A stretch of DNA of 41,356 nucleotides, taken from an uncultured Clostridia bacterium. Its GTDB lineage: Bacteria > Bacillota > Clostridia > TANB77 > CAG-508. Position numbers and translations under genes: made by a program. The stretch covers positions 1 to 41,356 of the forward strand of contig CAKPOA010000012.1 of the NCBI GenBank assembly GCA_934169575.1, given 5' to 3'. The notes beneath the pieces were generated by a model. It made no database searches and was not told where the DNA came from. It worked only from the letters and a program-made list of their open reading frames with translations. How positions within the stretch are numbered: position 1 is the stretch's first letter; each line of letters begins with the position of its first letter. Below are positions 15,392 through 25,637 of this stretch, in pieces.

Positions 15392-16602
15392 ATTTTTTCA
15401 CCATCACATTTTACACTTTCAATATATATTTTTTCTAATTTCATAGATTCTGTCTTGATATCAAAACCTTTGTTATAAAATTCATTAGAGATATTTCGAT
15501 TTGCTAAATCTACATAACTGTTTAATATAGTATTAATCCATCTATTTATACTTTTCTTTAACAATAAAAATTCACTAGTGCCCAATATTTTCGTTTCCTT
15601 AGTCATTTTATCTGAAAACAAGCATAAAAGTCCTGAAGCTTGTGCCTCAATTCCAACAACAGGCAATCCCTCATAAAGTGAAGGCAAAACAAAGAGATCC
15701 ATTGCTTGATAAAGTTCATTAGTGTCGTTTCTTTGTCCTAAGAACAAGACATAATTTTCAAGTCCAAGTTTTTTTACCTTTTCTTTTATTTCATGCATCA
15801 GAGGTCCTTGACCAACAAGTAAAAGAACAGAATTAGATTTTTTTTTATGGACTTCATTAAATACATCAATTAAAAATCTATGATTTTTCTGTTCCACAAA
15901 CCTCCCAACATGACCTATTACTAAAGTATTATCATCTATGTTTAATTCCTGCCTTTTTGCATTTCTAATATTTTCATCAAACTTAAATTTATCAACATCA
16001 ATTGCATTGTTTAGTAAATAAACATTGCCTTTGTCATATTCTTTATTTCCGAAAAGCCAACGACCTGCAAGTTCACTACAACACATATAATCTGTTGCAA
16101 ATAATTTTGAAAAAGGACGGAGAATTTGTTTCATTATATTCTTTTTAAATTCCCTTTTATTAGTTGTACTATGTGAATGTGCGATTCTAACTGGTACTCC
16201 AGCACATTTAGCAGCAAATAAACTGAAAACAGATAATGTATTAATATGTGAATGTACAATTTTATAATTCCCATTTTTCAGAATTTTTTTCAATTCTTTG
16301 TGATATTTTATAACTTTTTGATATGGTGGTATAAGTATAACTTTTCCACCCATTTTTTCTATTTCTTCATATGGAATATTTGTAGAATCTTCATCACATA
16401 TAAAATCAAACTGAATTTTAGTTCTATCCATATGTCTATAATAATTCATTACTACAGATTCCACTCCACCACCAAGCCATTTTCCCATTATTTGTGCAAT
16501 TCTAATCGGTTCATCTGTTAAGTCTTCTTTTTTATTGCTATTATTATTCAATTTATTGTTTTTCATATATTTATCATCTTGATTTTTTGCGTTTTTCCCC
16601 AT
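15388..16602 (-). CDS. Glycosyltransferase family 4 (EpsF/CapM-like)
   Basis: About 404 residues. The start is ATG at 16602, with AAGGAG seven bases upstream; it overlaps the previous stop codon as TGATG. A poorly conserved polar N-terminus (Asn/Lys-rich, to about 33) precedes the GT-B fold: IAQIMGKWLGGGVESVVMNY (acceptor domain), IGHVGRFVEQKNHRFLIDVF, VLLLVGQGP, and the donor motif SLYEGLPVVGIEAQASGLLC. It matches the glycosyltransferases that follow the priming enzyme in Gram-positive exopolysaccharide loci, so it likely adds the second sugar. The donor is unknown. Confidence 0.9.
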   Translation of the reverse strand: MGKNAKNQDDKYMKNNKLNNNSNKKEDLTDEPIRIAQIMGKWLGGGVESVVMNYYRHMDRTKIQFDFICDEDSTNIPYEEIEKMGGKVILIPPYQKVIKYHKELKKILKNGNYKIVHSHINTLSVFSLFAAKCAGVPVRIAHSHSTTNKREFKKNIMKQILRPFSKLFATDYMCCSELAGRWLFGNKEYDKGNVYLLNNAIDVDKFKFDENIRNAKRQELNIDDNTLVIGHVGRFVEQKNHRFLIDVFNEVHKKKSNSVLLLVGQGPLMHEIKEKVKKLGLENYVLFLGQRNDTNELYQAMDLFVLPSLYEGLPVVGIEAQASGLLCLFSDKMTKETKILGTSEFLLLKKSINRWINTILNSYVDLANRNISNEFYNKGFDIKTESMKLEKIYIESVKCDGEKI

Positions 16603-17318
16603 CAAGCCGCTCCTTCTCTTTTCAAAACAGAAACCACAGTTTTAGCAAAAATCTCGGCATCAAGTTTCAAAGAAATATTATCAACATAATATAATTCCAT
16701 AGTCATCCTTTGTTCATATGTAGTATTACTTCTACCATTAGCAGCCCAATAGCCTGTAAGACCTGGAGTTACACTCAAAAACTTAGATTTATTGGTAGAA
16801 TATTTTTCAAGTTCATCATTAATAACAGGCCTTGGACCAATAAGAGCCAAATCACCTTTTAAAATATTAATTAATTGAGGAAGTTCATCTAAGCTAGTTT
16901 TTCTTAAAAAATTCCCCACTTTTGTAATTCTAGGATCATTTTCCAATTTAAAATTTTCTTTAAATTCCTTCTTTTGCTCTGGAGTAAAACTCTTAATTAA
17001 ATCTTGTGCATTTTCAACCATTGTCCTGAATTTATATATGTAAATTTCTTTTCCATCTTTTCCAATTCTTTTATGTTTAAATATTACTTTACCTTTTGAA
17101 TCTAATTTTATAGCAATTGTTATAATCAAAAAAAGTGGTAGTAATAAAACTAAAGATATTGATGCTATAAAAATATCCATTCCTCTTTTCACAATTTTGT
17201 ATATCTCTTTTTTACTTTCAGTTCTTCTTTTAGTAGTTTCTAGTACTAAATTAGTTTTATTAATTCCAGAGATAATTTTCTTAGACCCTATCACTTGAGA
17301 ATAGTTGTCCACATTCAT
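16602..17318 (-). CDS. Priming undecaprenyl-phosphate sugar-1-phosphate transferase
   Basis: 238 residues, first gene of the operon. One membrane segment (about 51-74, MDIFIASISLVLLLPLFLII) is followed by the bacterial sugar transferase catalytic domain: YKFRTMVENAQ, DPRITKVGNFLRKTSLDELP (containing the DE catalytic pair), GDLALIGPRPV and PGLTGYWAANGRSNTTYEQR. It transfers sugar-1-phosphate from a UDP-sugar to undecaprenyl phosphate, starting synthesis of the repeat unit. It is the short (monotopic) form, lacking the N-terminal four-helix WcaJ domain. A strong GGGGG ribosome binding site and promoter (17372-17401) precede it. Confidence 0.92.
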   Translation of the reverse strand: MNVDNYSQVIGSKKIISGINKTNLVLETTKRRTESKKEIYKIVKRGMDIFIASISLVLLLPLFLIITIAIKLDSKGKVIFKHKRIGKDGKEIYIYKFRTMVENAQDLIKSFTPEQKKEFKENFKLENDPRITKVGNFLRKTSLDELPQLINILKGDLALIGPRPVINDELEKYSTNKSKFLSVTPGLTGYWAANGRSNTTYEQRMTMELYYVDNISLKLDAEIFAKTVVSVLKREGAA

Positions 17319-17371
17319 TTTTTATTCCCCCATATTCAAATTTAATTATTTTTTGTCATATCTCTATTTGG

Positions 17372-17401
17372 ATTATACCACTAATGATTTAAAATAGTCA
17401 A
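17372..17401 (-). promoter_or_regulatory. Promoter of the polysaccharide operon
   Basis: On the minus strand TTGACT (17401-17396), 18 bp, TATAAT (17377-17372). This is the only good promoter seen upstream of the nine-gene operon. The remaining divergent interval to 17650 holds no gene; I could not assign a sigma-A promoter to the plus-strand gene. Confidence 0.75.
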
Positions 17402-17650
17402 TACAAATCAAGCAAAAAAATGTAGAAATTTCTGGATAAATGTCGAACCCTAGTTATACCAGTATTTTTCAAATCACATTCATTACTTATTGCAACTAAA
17501 ATAATTCTATTCATAGGTTTAAATTATTTTAAGACCAGCCATTAATAAATTATCACATTTTTTCATTAATCTTTCTACTTTGCATATATTTAAAAAGAAA
17601 ACACTTTCCCCTAGCAATAAATACCAAACAATAATGAGAAAGGATAAAAA

Positions 17651-18976
17651 ATGAAAAGATTCAAAATATTTTTCTTAAACTCTGTGCTCATGATAGTAAG
17701 TTCATTTTTACTGCAAATTATAAGATTAATATTTAATATATATATATCAAACAAAATCACCCCAGAAGCACTAGGAATATTTCAATTAATAATGGTAACA
17801 TATATTTTCGGAATAACCTTAGCGTCATCAGGAATAAATATATCATGTATGAGAGTGGTTTCGGAAGAATATGCACTAGGAAATGATGCTGGGGTAAAAA
17901 AATCATCAAAAAATTGCATAAAAATAAGTTTAATATTATCAATAATTGCAAGTTTAATATTTTACTTAAATGCAGAATTTATAGTGCAAAACTGTTTTCA
18001 AAGTAAAGTAAGCATAAGAATTGTACATTTAATATGTCTTTCTCTCCCACTTATTTCAATATCATCAGCAATAACAGGATATTTTATGGCAGTAAGAAGA
18101 ATATATAAAACAATTTTTGGACAGTTTTTAGAACAAATATCTAAGATTATAATGATAATAATTTTGCTCAATACATATGCCACAGATAGTACATTAGAAA
18201 AAATATGTTTTTCATTGATATTAGGTGATATGTTATCAGAATTAATCTCATTTATATACTTGATTTTGATATATATATTAGATTTAAAAAAACATTTTAT
18301 TACACATACTAAAGAACGATCAACATATATCATACGTATTTTAAGAATACTTTTCCCTGTTGCAATAACATCATGTATTAAATCTGGAATTTCAACAGTA
18401 AAACAGCTAATAATACCATCAAGTTTGCAGAAAAATGGTAAAAATCTAGAAGATGCATTAAGTGATTATGGAATAATTTCAGGAATGGCAATGCCTATAG
18501 TAATGTTTCCATCTACATTTTTAATTGCAATAGCCGGACTTTTAATACCAGAATTCTCGCGTTATTATGTCAAAGAAGATTATGCAAAAATAAAGCTATA
18601 TACAGATAAATTACTTGTTGGTTCATTTTTATTTGCGTGTTTACTCACAATATTCTTTTTTATTTTTGGTGATAATTTAGGAATGTTTATATATCATAAT
18701 ACTCAAGTTGGCTGGTACATAAAAATCTTTTCACTATTAATACCTTTTATGTATGTTGATATTATTATTGACAATATATTAAAAGGTTTAGATGCACAAG
18801 CAAATGTAATGATAATAAATATTATAGACTTGGTTGTAAGTACTGCTTTTATATTTTTCTTTGTACCAATTATGGGTATCACTGGATATATCATTTCCAT
18901 ATTTATCAGTGAGATACTAAACTTAGCTCTTAGTTTATATAAATTATTGAAATTAGAGAAAAATTTTGAAACATAA
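17651..18976 (+). CDS. Stage V sporulation protein B-like MOP flippase
   Basis: 441 residues with about 13-14 membrane segments. Unlike the two capsule flippases it has the SpoVB/MurJ-like features: an N-terminal FLNSVLMIVSSFLLQIIRLI, EALGIFQLIM, ISCMRVVSEEYALGN and a central PVAITSCIKSGISTVKQLII. SpoVB-like proteins are needed for spore cortex peptidoglycan, presumably moving lipid-linked precursors. The next gene is ylbJ, also a sporulation gene, only 24 bases away. No typical sigma-A promoter is visible, which would fit a sporulation sigma factor. The ribosome binding site GAAAGGA supports this start. General polysaccharide export is the alternative. Confidence 0.8.
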   Translation: MKRFKIFFLNSVLMIVSSFLLQIIRLIFNIYISNKITPEALGIFQLIMVTYIFGITLASSGINISCMRVVSEEYALGNDAGVKKSSKNCIKISLILSIIASLIFYLNAEFIVQNCFQSKVSIRIVHLICLSLPLISISSAITGYFMAVRRIYKTIFGQFLEQISKIIMIIILLNTYATDSTLEKICFSLILGDMLSELISFIYLILIYILDLKKHFITHTKERSTYIIRILRILFPVAITSCIKSGISTVKQLIIPSSLQKNGKNLEDALSDYGIISGMAMPIVMFPSTFLIAIAGLLIPEFSRYYVKEDYAKIKLYTDKLLVGSFLFACLLTIFFFIFGDNLGMFIYHNTQVGWYIKIFSLLIPFMYVDIIIDNILKGLDAQANVMIINIIDLVVSTAFIFFFVPIMGITGYIISIFISEILNLALSLYKLLKLEKNFET

Positions 18977-19003
18977 ATTCAACAATATTATTACAAGGAT
19001 GTG

Positions 19004-20059
19004 ATGAAATTTATGAATAAAATAAATATCTGGGTTATTCGAATAAAAAATTATACTCTTCCATTCATATTTCTAATATTTGCCCTATGTTTAGTTTTAT
19101 TTTCTTCTACCAATTTATCTGCAGCTAAAAATGGCCTAGCATTATGGGCAACATCTGTTACCCCATCTTTGTTTCCATTTTTTATTGCAACAGAATTATT
19201 AATTCAAACAAATATACCATATATATTAGGCAGATTTTTAAATATATTTATGAAACCATTATTTAATATATCTGGTGAAGGAAGTTTCGCTTTTATAATG
19301 GGTGTTATAAGTGGATATCCTACAGGTGCAACTATAGCTACAAATTTCAGAAAAAATAATATTTTAAGTAAAACAGAATGTGAACGTTTACTTAGTTTTA
19401 CTAATAATTCAGGTCCTTTATTTATTATTGGAACTGTTGGAATAAGTATGTTTGGAAGTTCTACGATTGGATTTTTGCTTTTTGTTACACATCTACTTGC
19501 AAGTATAAGTGTAGGTATAATATTTAGGTTTTGGAAAAAAGAAAAAAACTCTATAAATAATTCAAAACATTATATCCCTCAATCTAAAACTGTTACATTT
19601 TCTAATTTAGGTGAAATTATAGCAATAAGCATAAAAAATGCTACCTCAACAATTCTTTTAATAGGAGGTTTTGTTGTTCTATTTTCTGTTATTATTTCTA
19701 TATTAAAAACAAGTAATATTTTAGGAATATTTTCAAATATACTTATACCAGCATTTAATTTATTGCATATTCCAACTAGTTTTATTTCACCTTTTTTAAC
19801 TGGTATACTTGAAATAACTAATGGAATTTCTCTAATTTCTGGAATACATATAAAAGCAATAACAATAAATATACTATTTGCAGCATTTTTGCTTGGATTT
19901 GGCGGTATTTCTGTTTTATTACAGGTACTTAGCATAACTTCTAAAACAGATTTATCTATAAAACCATATATTTTCGGTAAATTTCTACATGGAATTCTAG
20001 CTGCAACTTATACATTTTTATTTATACAACTTATACCTTTTTTTAACTTAAATTTATAA
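19004..20059 (+). CDS. ylbJ: Sporulation integral membrane protein YlbJ
   Basis: About 351 residues with eight to ten membrane segments and the YlbJ pattern: GLALWATSVTPSLFPFFIAT, FAFIMGVISGYPTGATIATN, ECERLLSFTNNSGPLFIIGT and a C-terminal nucleoside-recognition (gate) domain, GILEITNGI...LLGFGGISVLLQV. The family length is about 400. In Bacillus, ylbJ is expressed in the mother cell and is needed for heat-resistant spores. The start is uncertain: AAGGA at 18995-18999 serves the ATG at 19004 best, but GTG 19001 and ATG 19013 are in frame. It is co-directional with the SpoVB-like gene. Confidence 0.88.
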   Translation: MKFMNKINIWVIRIKNYTLPFIFLIFALCLVLFSSTNLSAAKNGLALWATSVTPSLFPFFIATELLIQTNIPYILGRFLNIFMKPLFNISGEGSFAFIMGVISGYPTGATIATNFRKNNILSKTECERLLSFTNNSGPLFIIGTVGISMFGSSTIGFLLFVTHLLASISVGIIFRFWKKEKNSINNSKHYIPQSKTVTFSNLGEIIAISIKNATSTILLIGGFVVLFSVIISILKTSNILGIFSNILIPAFNLLHIPTSFISPFLTGILEITNGISLISGIHIKAITINILFAAFLLGFGGISVLLQVLSITSKTDLSIKPYIFGKFLHGILAATYTFLFIQLIPFFNLNL

Positions 20060-20106
20060 GTTCTATTTTGAACATTTTTTAATATTTTTTAATAGAGGTG
20101 ATTTTA

Positions 20107-20337
20107 ATGGATAAAGATTTTTCTGATTATCAAAATTATAATATGCAAAATGGTTTTTCAAATAATTCATTTAATGGATTTGATTCAAATGATATTTATA
20201 AAGACCCTATGTTTAATCCTATTATGCAATATGAACAAGCATATAGCTATTATAAATATTTATGTATGCAAGTTGACTATAAAATAAAATGCAAAGAATA
20301 TGAAAAACTATGTGCTCAACAAAAAAGCACAAGCTAA
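20107..20337 (+). CDS. Small Asn/Tyr-rich protein, possibly spore-associated, 76 aa
   Basis: AGAGGTG lies 8 bases before the ATG at 20107, so this start is preferred over the upstream GTG. The N-terminal half is Asn/Asp/Phe/Tyr-rich and low complexity (DYQNYNMQNGFSNNSFNGFD). The C-terminal half is a Tyr/Cys-containing helix (YEQAYSYYKYLCMQVDYKIK). I know no family. Its place 47 bases after ylbJ, and its composition like small spore coat proteins, suggest a sporulation role, but that is inference. The stop codon abuts the palindromic repeat. Confidence 0.6.
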   Translation: MDKDFSDYQNYNMQNGFSNNSFNGFDSNDIYKDPMFNPIMQYEQAYSYYKYLCMQVDYKIKCKEYEKLCAQQKSTS

Positions 20338-20556
20338 AATTATGAGTCAGCTATTTTAAATTTATTACTTAAAATATGTGTATATGATTATTTTTGAAAT
20401 ACTGCGTAAGCGACCAAACGAACGTAAGTGAGTGCGATTGGAGCAATTTTCATTATGTTATTTTTAATATGGAAATTGCGACTGCAAAGTATGAAAAAAT
20501 AATCATATACACATATTTAAGTTTTTAAATAATTTTAAAGCTGACCCATAATTTTT
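20336..20556. repeat. Palindromic intergenic repeat, complete copy (~220 bp)
   Basis: The two ends are inverted copies: aaaattatgagtcagct at the left, agctgacccataatttt at the right. Inside them a second pair matches closely: aaatatgtgtatatgattat (20372 onward) against ataatcatatacacatattt. The centre also pairs (gagcaattttc with ggaaattgc). An unpaired section holds cgaacgtaagtgagtgcga. There is no ORF. It lies between two convergent genes and could act as a bidirectional terminator. The second, partial copy at 1-80 and the terminal inverted repeats suggest a MITE-like or genome-wide repeat. Confidence 0.75.
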
Positions 20557-20558
20557 AT

Positions 20559-21611
20559 TTATTGTATTTTTCCTCCTCCAACAACAATATCATCTATATA
20601 AAACACAGCTGATTGCCCTGGAGTAATTGCTTTTTGAGGTTCATCAAAAACAATTTTAATATTTTGTCCATCATTACATTGTATAATTTTTGCTTTAGCA
20701 AATTTAGAAGAATATCTAGTTTTCACATCAACTTCAATCCAATCATTAATTTCATCAAAAAGAAGTAAATTAACATCAGAAATTAAAACTTCAGTTTTAT
20801 ATAATTCATGTTCTTCACCGACAATTACTTCATTTTTCAATTTATTAAAACCAATAACAAAAAGAGGAACAGGGTTAGAAATTCCCAAACCTTTTCTCTG
20901 ACCAATAGTATAATTATATAGTCCATTATGTTTTCCTAAAATTTTGCCTTTAGAATTTACAATATTTCCTGTTTTAGGTTTTAGATCTGAATTATTTTCC
21001 AAAAACTTTTTATAATTTCCATCTGGAACAAAACAAATATCTTCACTGTCAGGCTTATTTGCAACATGTAAATTATTTTCCTTTGCAATTTTTCTTATTT
21101 CATCTTTGCTTTCAAAATTTGCAAGTGGAAATAAAACATATTGAATTAGATCTTTAGGAATATTCCACAAAACATAGCTTTGATCTTTTTTGCCCGCTCC
21201 TGATTTTTTTAAAACCCATCTGCCATATTTCTCACTATATTCAGTTTTTGCATAATGCCCTGTTGCAATATATTTGCAACCAAGCTCTTTAGCTTTTTCG
21301 TACATAAACCCAAATTTCAGATATTTATTACACTCTATGCAAGGATTTGGAGTTTTACAATTAGAATAACAATTTATAAAATCATCAATAACATATTTTT
21401 TAAATTCAGATTTATAATCATATGTAAAATGAGGTATCTCTATTGATTTACAAACATTTTTTGCATCAATATATGTATTTATATTACAACAACTACTACC
21501 TGCAAAAAGCTCTAATGTTACACCTATTACATCATATCCTTGTTTTTTTAATAAAAGAGCAGAAACAGAACTATCAACTCCTCCACTCATTCCTAACATT
21601 ACTTTTTCCAA
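20559..21611 (-). CDS. mnmA: tRNA-specific 2-thiouridylase MnmA
   Basis: 350 residues. The PP-loop GMSGGVDSS (7-15) binds ATP. NPCIECNKYLKFG (89-101) carries a CxxC with the catalytic cysteine, and DICFVPDG holds the second catalytic Cys (193). GLYNYTIGQRKGLGI and the C-terminal PGQSAVFY are also typical. It places sulfur on U34 of tRNA-Lys, -Glu and -Gln. It is the last gene of the suf operon, 11 bases after sufS, the cysteine desulfurase that could supply its sulfur. Cys91, Cys94 and Cys193 are the ligand set proposed for Fe-S-dependent MnmA enzymes. Length is normal for the family. Confidence 0.95.
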   Translation of the reverse strand: MEKVMLGMSGGVDSSVSALLLKKQGYDVIGVTLELFAGSSCCNINTYIDAKNVCKSIEIPHFTYDYKSEFKKYVIDDFINCYSNCKTPNPCIECNKYLKFGFMYEKAKELGCKYIATGHYAKTEYSEKYGRWVLKKSGAGKKDQSYVLWNIPKDLIQYVLFPLANFESKDEIRKIAKENNLHVANKPDSEDICFVPDGNYKKFLENNSDLKPKTGNIVNSKGKILGKHNGLYNYTIGQRKGLGISNPVPLFVIGFNKLKNEVIVGEEHELYKTEVLISDVNLLLFDEINDWIEVDVKTRYSSKFAKAKIIQCNDGQNIKIVFDEPQKAITPGQSAVFYIDDIVVGGGKIQ

Positions 21612-21622
21612 AATTAATCTCC

Positions 21623-22840
<1,218 letters not shown>

Positions 22841-22861
22841 TTTTGCCCTCCTAATTTTTAA

Positions 22862-23923
22862 TTAATCACCTAACTTTTTATCTATTTCATCGATAATTAA
22901 ATTTCTAATATCTTCTTCTTTTATTGTATCAATTATATTATTAAATTTTGCTTTTACAATTAACTTCATAGTTTCATTATAACTAAAACCTCTACTCATA
23001 ATGTAAAATGCAAGTTTAGGTTCAATTTTACCAGCTGCACTACTGTGATTTCCTTCAACATCTTCTTCTGTACATAAAAGCATCGGTAAAGCCTTTGACC
23101 TTGCTGTATCTGACAATAACATACAAAATTCATTTTCATTTCCTTTTGCATTTTTGCATCCTTTTTTAAAATCGATTGCACCTTTAAAATTCTTTTTTGC
23201 ATTATCTTTTAAAGCACCTTGAACCTCTATGTCTGCATTTGACATCTTCCCCTTAAGTTCTGCAATATAGTTTATATCAAATACTTGGTTTTCTACCCCT
23301 AAATATATAGTATTCAAATTACTTGTAGCATTATTTCCAATAATATTTGAATAATAATTTGTAATACTTGTTTTTCCGCCAAAATCAACTATTGTGTAAT
23401 TTAAGCAAGCATTATCATTTACAATATTTTCAATACTTAAAAAATTTTCAGTTTTTTTGTTTAACATATTTATTAAAACAATATTTGCTTTTGAATTTTT
23501 TTTAGCATTTATTCTTAAAATCCCATTATGAAAACATTTTGTATTTTCATCTGACATATACATAATTATAATATCAGTTCTAGAATTTTCTTCAAAAATA
23601 AATTCTATATTTTCTAATAAATTTTGATTTTGCTTATTTAATTCAAATACAAACTTTTCTTGATTTTCTTCGTTTTCATCATATATTTTCTTTATTTTTT
23701 TATTAGATTTATCATATACCATTTTTTCCAATTCTCTACTAACACCATATGTTAAAGGAACTGTGCTTGGCTTACCATCTTTACAAATACATTTTTCAAT
23801 ATTTTCTGGAACCTCAAAATCTTCTAGTTCTATATCATTTATTCCAAATTTTTTTGAAGTTCTAACTGGTGTCTCATTAAATTTCATCTTCAATTTCATT
23901 CCTTCCAATTTTTTATTATCCAA
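22862..23923 (-). CDS. sufD: Fe-S assembly protein SufD
   Basis: 353 residues, shorter than SufB and of the same family. The C-terminal core carries MLLCTEEDVEGNHSSAAGKI and LAFYIMSRGFSYNETMKLIV, where the conserved SufD His and the helical cap sit. The N-terminal half is Lys/Asn-rich and poorly conserved. SufD pairs with SufB and SufC in the SufBC2D scaffold, on which clusters are assembled. It overlaps sufB by 8 bases, so it is translationally coupled. The ATG at 23923 lies within the end of sufB. Confidence 0.9.
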   Translation of the reverse strand: MDNKKLEGMKLKMKFNETPVRTSKKFGINDIELEDFEVPENIEKCICKDGKPSTVPLTYGVSRELEKMVYDKSNKKIKKIYDENEENQEKFVFELNKQNQNLLENIEFIFEENSRTDIIIMYMSDENTKCFHNGILRINAKKNSKANIVLINMLNKKTENFLSIENIVNDNACLNYTIVDFGGKTSITNYYSNIIGNNATSNLNTIYLGVENQVFDINYIAELKGKMSNADIEVQGALKDNAKKNFKGAIDFKKGCKNAKGNENEFCMLLSDTARSKALPMLLCTEEDVEGNHSSAAGKIEPKLAFYIMSRGFSYNETMKLIVKAKFNNIIDTIKEEDIRNLIIDEIDKKLGD

Positions 23924-25313
23924 TACTTCCTTCTAACTCCAAATTAATTAAATTATTCATTTCAACAGCATATTCAACTGGCAATTCTTTAGATATTGGA
24001 TATGCAAACCCTCTAACAATCATTGCTTTTGCATCTTCTTCAGATATACCTCTTGACATTAAATAAAATATTGTTTTATCACTAATCTTACCAATTTTAG
24101 CCTCATGAGAAAATTCTATTTCATCTGTTCTAATATCGTTAGTAGGTATAGTATCTGACTTTGATATATCATCTAACATCAAAGATTCACAAGATACACT
24201 ACATTTAGAATTTTTAGCATTTGGCATAACTTTTGTTAAAGCTCTGTAAGTGCAAATTCCACCATCTTTTGATAAAGATTTTGAATTTACTACAGATGAT
24301 GTATTTGGTGCATTATGAACAACTTTAAATCCTGTATCCAAATTCTGTCCTTTTCCTGCAAATGAAATACCAGTAAATTCTGTTTTACTTCCTTCTCCAT
24401 TTAAAATACTCATTGGATAAAGCATTGAAATTTTTGAGCCAAATGAACCAGATACCCAATCTATCTGTGCACTTTTTCCAACAATAGCTTTTTTTGTATT
24501 TAAATTAAGCATATTTTTTGACCAGTTTTCAATCGTTGAATATCTCAAATAACTATTATCTTTAACATATAGTTCAACACAACCCGCATGCAAATTCACT
24601 TTATTATATTTAGGTGCTGAACATCCCTCAATAAAATGCAAACTTGCTCCTTCATCAACAATAATAAGAGTATGTTCAAATTGTCCTGATTCTGGCGAAT
24701 TAAGCCTGAAATATGATTGCAAAGGTATATCTACTTTAACACCTTTTGGAACATATACAAATGATCCTCCTGACCACACTGCAGCATGTAATGCAACAAA
24801 TTTGTGATCATTTATTGGAACACATTTCATAAAATGTTCTTTTACAATTTCAGGATATTCTCTAACTGCAGTTTCCATATCTGTATAAATTACACCTTGT
24901 TTAACAAGTTCTTGTTTTATACTATGATATACAACTTCTGAATCATATTGTGCCCCAACACCTGCCAAAGATTTTTTTTCTGCCTCTGGAATTCCAAGTC
25001 TATCAAAAGTCTGTTTAATACTATCAGGAACATCTTCCCAGTTATTATTTAATTTTGTTTTTGGTCTTACATATGTTGCAATATCATTCATATCTAATTC
25101 AGATAAATCTGGTCCCCATGTTGGCATTTCAAGATTATTATATGTTTCTAAAGCTTTTAATCTTATTTCTCTCATCCACTCAGGATCATTTTTTTGCTTA
25201 GATATTTCTTCAATTACATCTTTGCTTAATCCTTTTTTTATCTTGAAATCATATTCATCTTCATTTTTAACATCATATATATTTCTGTTTATATCTTCTA
25301 TTTTACTTTTCAT
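23916..25313 (-). CDS. sufB: Fe-S assembly protein SufB
   Basis: 465 residues, the usual length. Features: PEWMREIRLKALETYNNLEM near the N-terminus; GVGAQYDSEVVYHSIKQEL; SFVYVPKGVKVDIPLQSYFR; FIEGCSAPKYNKVNLHAGCV; and NSKCSVSCESLMLDDISKSD, containing the conserved C-terminal cysteine region. It ends with FYLMSRGISEEDAKAMIVRG. SufB is the scaffold subunit where clusters form. Translation starts at 25313 after GAAAGGAATAAA. It is separated from sufC by a 300-base stretch holding an opposing small gene, so it may have its own weak promoter near 25370-25410. Confidence 0.95.
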   Translation of the reverse strand: MKSKIEDINRNIYDVKNEDEYDFKIKKGLSKDVIEEISKQKNDPEWMREIRLKALETYNNLEMPTWGPDLSELDMNDIATYVRPKTKLNNNWEDVPDSIKQTFDRLGIPEAEKKSLAGVGAQYDSEVVYHSIKQELVKQGVIYTDMETAVREYPEIVKEHFMKCVPINDHKFVALHAAVWSGGSFVYVPKGVKVDIPLQSYFRLNSPESGQFEHTLIIVDEGASLHFIEGCSAPKYNKVNLHAGCVELYVKDNSYLRYSTIENWSKNMLNLNTKKAIVGKSAQIDWVSGSFGSKISMLYPMSILNGEGSKTEFTGISFAGKGQNLDTGFKVVHNAPNTSSVVNSKSLSKDGGICTYRALTKVMPNAKNSKCSVSCESLMLDDISKSDTIPTNDIRTDEIEFSHEAKIGKISDKTIFYLMSRGISEEDAKAMIVRGFAYPISKELPVEYAVEMNNLINLELEGSIG

Positions 25314-25413
25314 TTTATTCCTTTCAAATTTTTAATCTTACAAGTATAACCTTCTGTATTGCAAACACTTATTCTGCTTTATAATAATTTATCGAATTTT
25401 GTCATCAATATTA

Positions 25414-25442
25414 TTTACATAAATCCAATAATATGATATACT
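25414..25442 (+). promoter_or_regulatory. Promoter of the small opposing membrane-peptide gene
   Basis: TTTACA (25414-25419), 17 bp, TATACT (25437-25442) on the plus strand, inside the sufC-sufB gap. The start near 25449 gives a leader of about 28 nt before the ATG at 25477. Confidence 0.75.
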
Positions 25443-25476
25443 ATATATTATATATTATAGAAGGAGGTAATACCTT

Positions 25477-25587
25477 ATGTCTGTAATATTTTTTGTCTTA
25501 GCAATTTTATGCTTTGACTCCAATCTTTCTGGTTTAGGGGTGTTTTTTTTACTTGTTTCTTTCTTGTGTTTATTTAGACGCCTTTAA
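25477..25587 (+). CDS. Small hydrophobic peptide gene opposing the suf operon, 36 aa
   Basis: The ATG is preceded by AAGGAGG at 25461-25467 and by a consensus promoter, and the ORF ends 17 bases before a long palindrome (25604-25637). The peptide is MSVIFFVLAILCFDSNLSGL, then a second hydrophobic stretch (GVFFLLVSFLCLF) and RRL at the end. It could be one or two membrane helices with a basic C-terminus. I do not recognise a family. It lies on the strand opposite sufC and sufB, so any suf read-through transcript would be perfectly antisense to it. A membrane toxin or a small regulatory membrane protein are both possible. The complete set of expression signals argues against chance. Confidence 0.6.
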   Translation: MSVIFFVLAILCFDSNLSGLGVFFLLVSFLCLFRRL

Positions 25588-25603
25588 CCATAAAAGATTA
25601 TCT

Positions 25604-25637
25604 AATATACCAACCTAAAATTTTAGGTTGGTATATT
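25604..25637. terminator. 34-bp perfect palindrome overlapping the sufC stop codon
   Basis: aatataccaacctaaaa (25604-25620) and ttttaggttggtatatt (25621-25637) are perfect complements. The TAG stop of sufC is inside it, so the last SufC codons (TNLKF) form one arm. It is a strong stem for both strands, but only a moderate T-tail follows on either side. It is likely to end the plus-strand small transcript and to reduce read-through from sufC to sufB. Confidence 0.6.

Noticed and set aside
17440..17450. Spo0A-box-like TGTCGAA upstream of the spoVB-like gene and the polysaccharide operon; another at about 5704
   Set aside because: Single 7-base matches occur by chance, and one more appears inside the 6S RNA candidate. 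Not enough to call a binding site.
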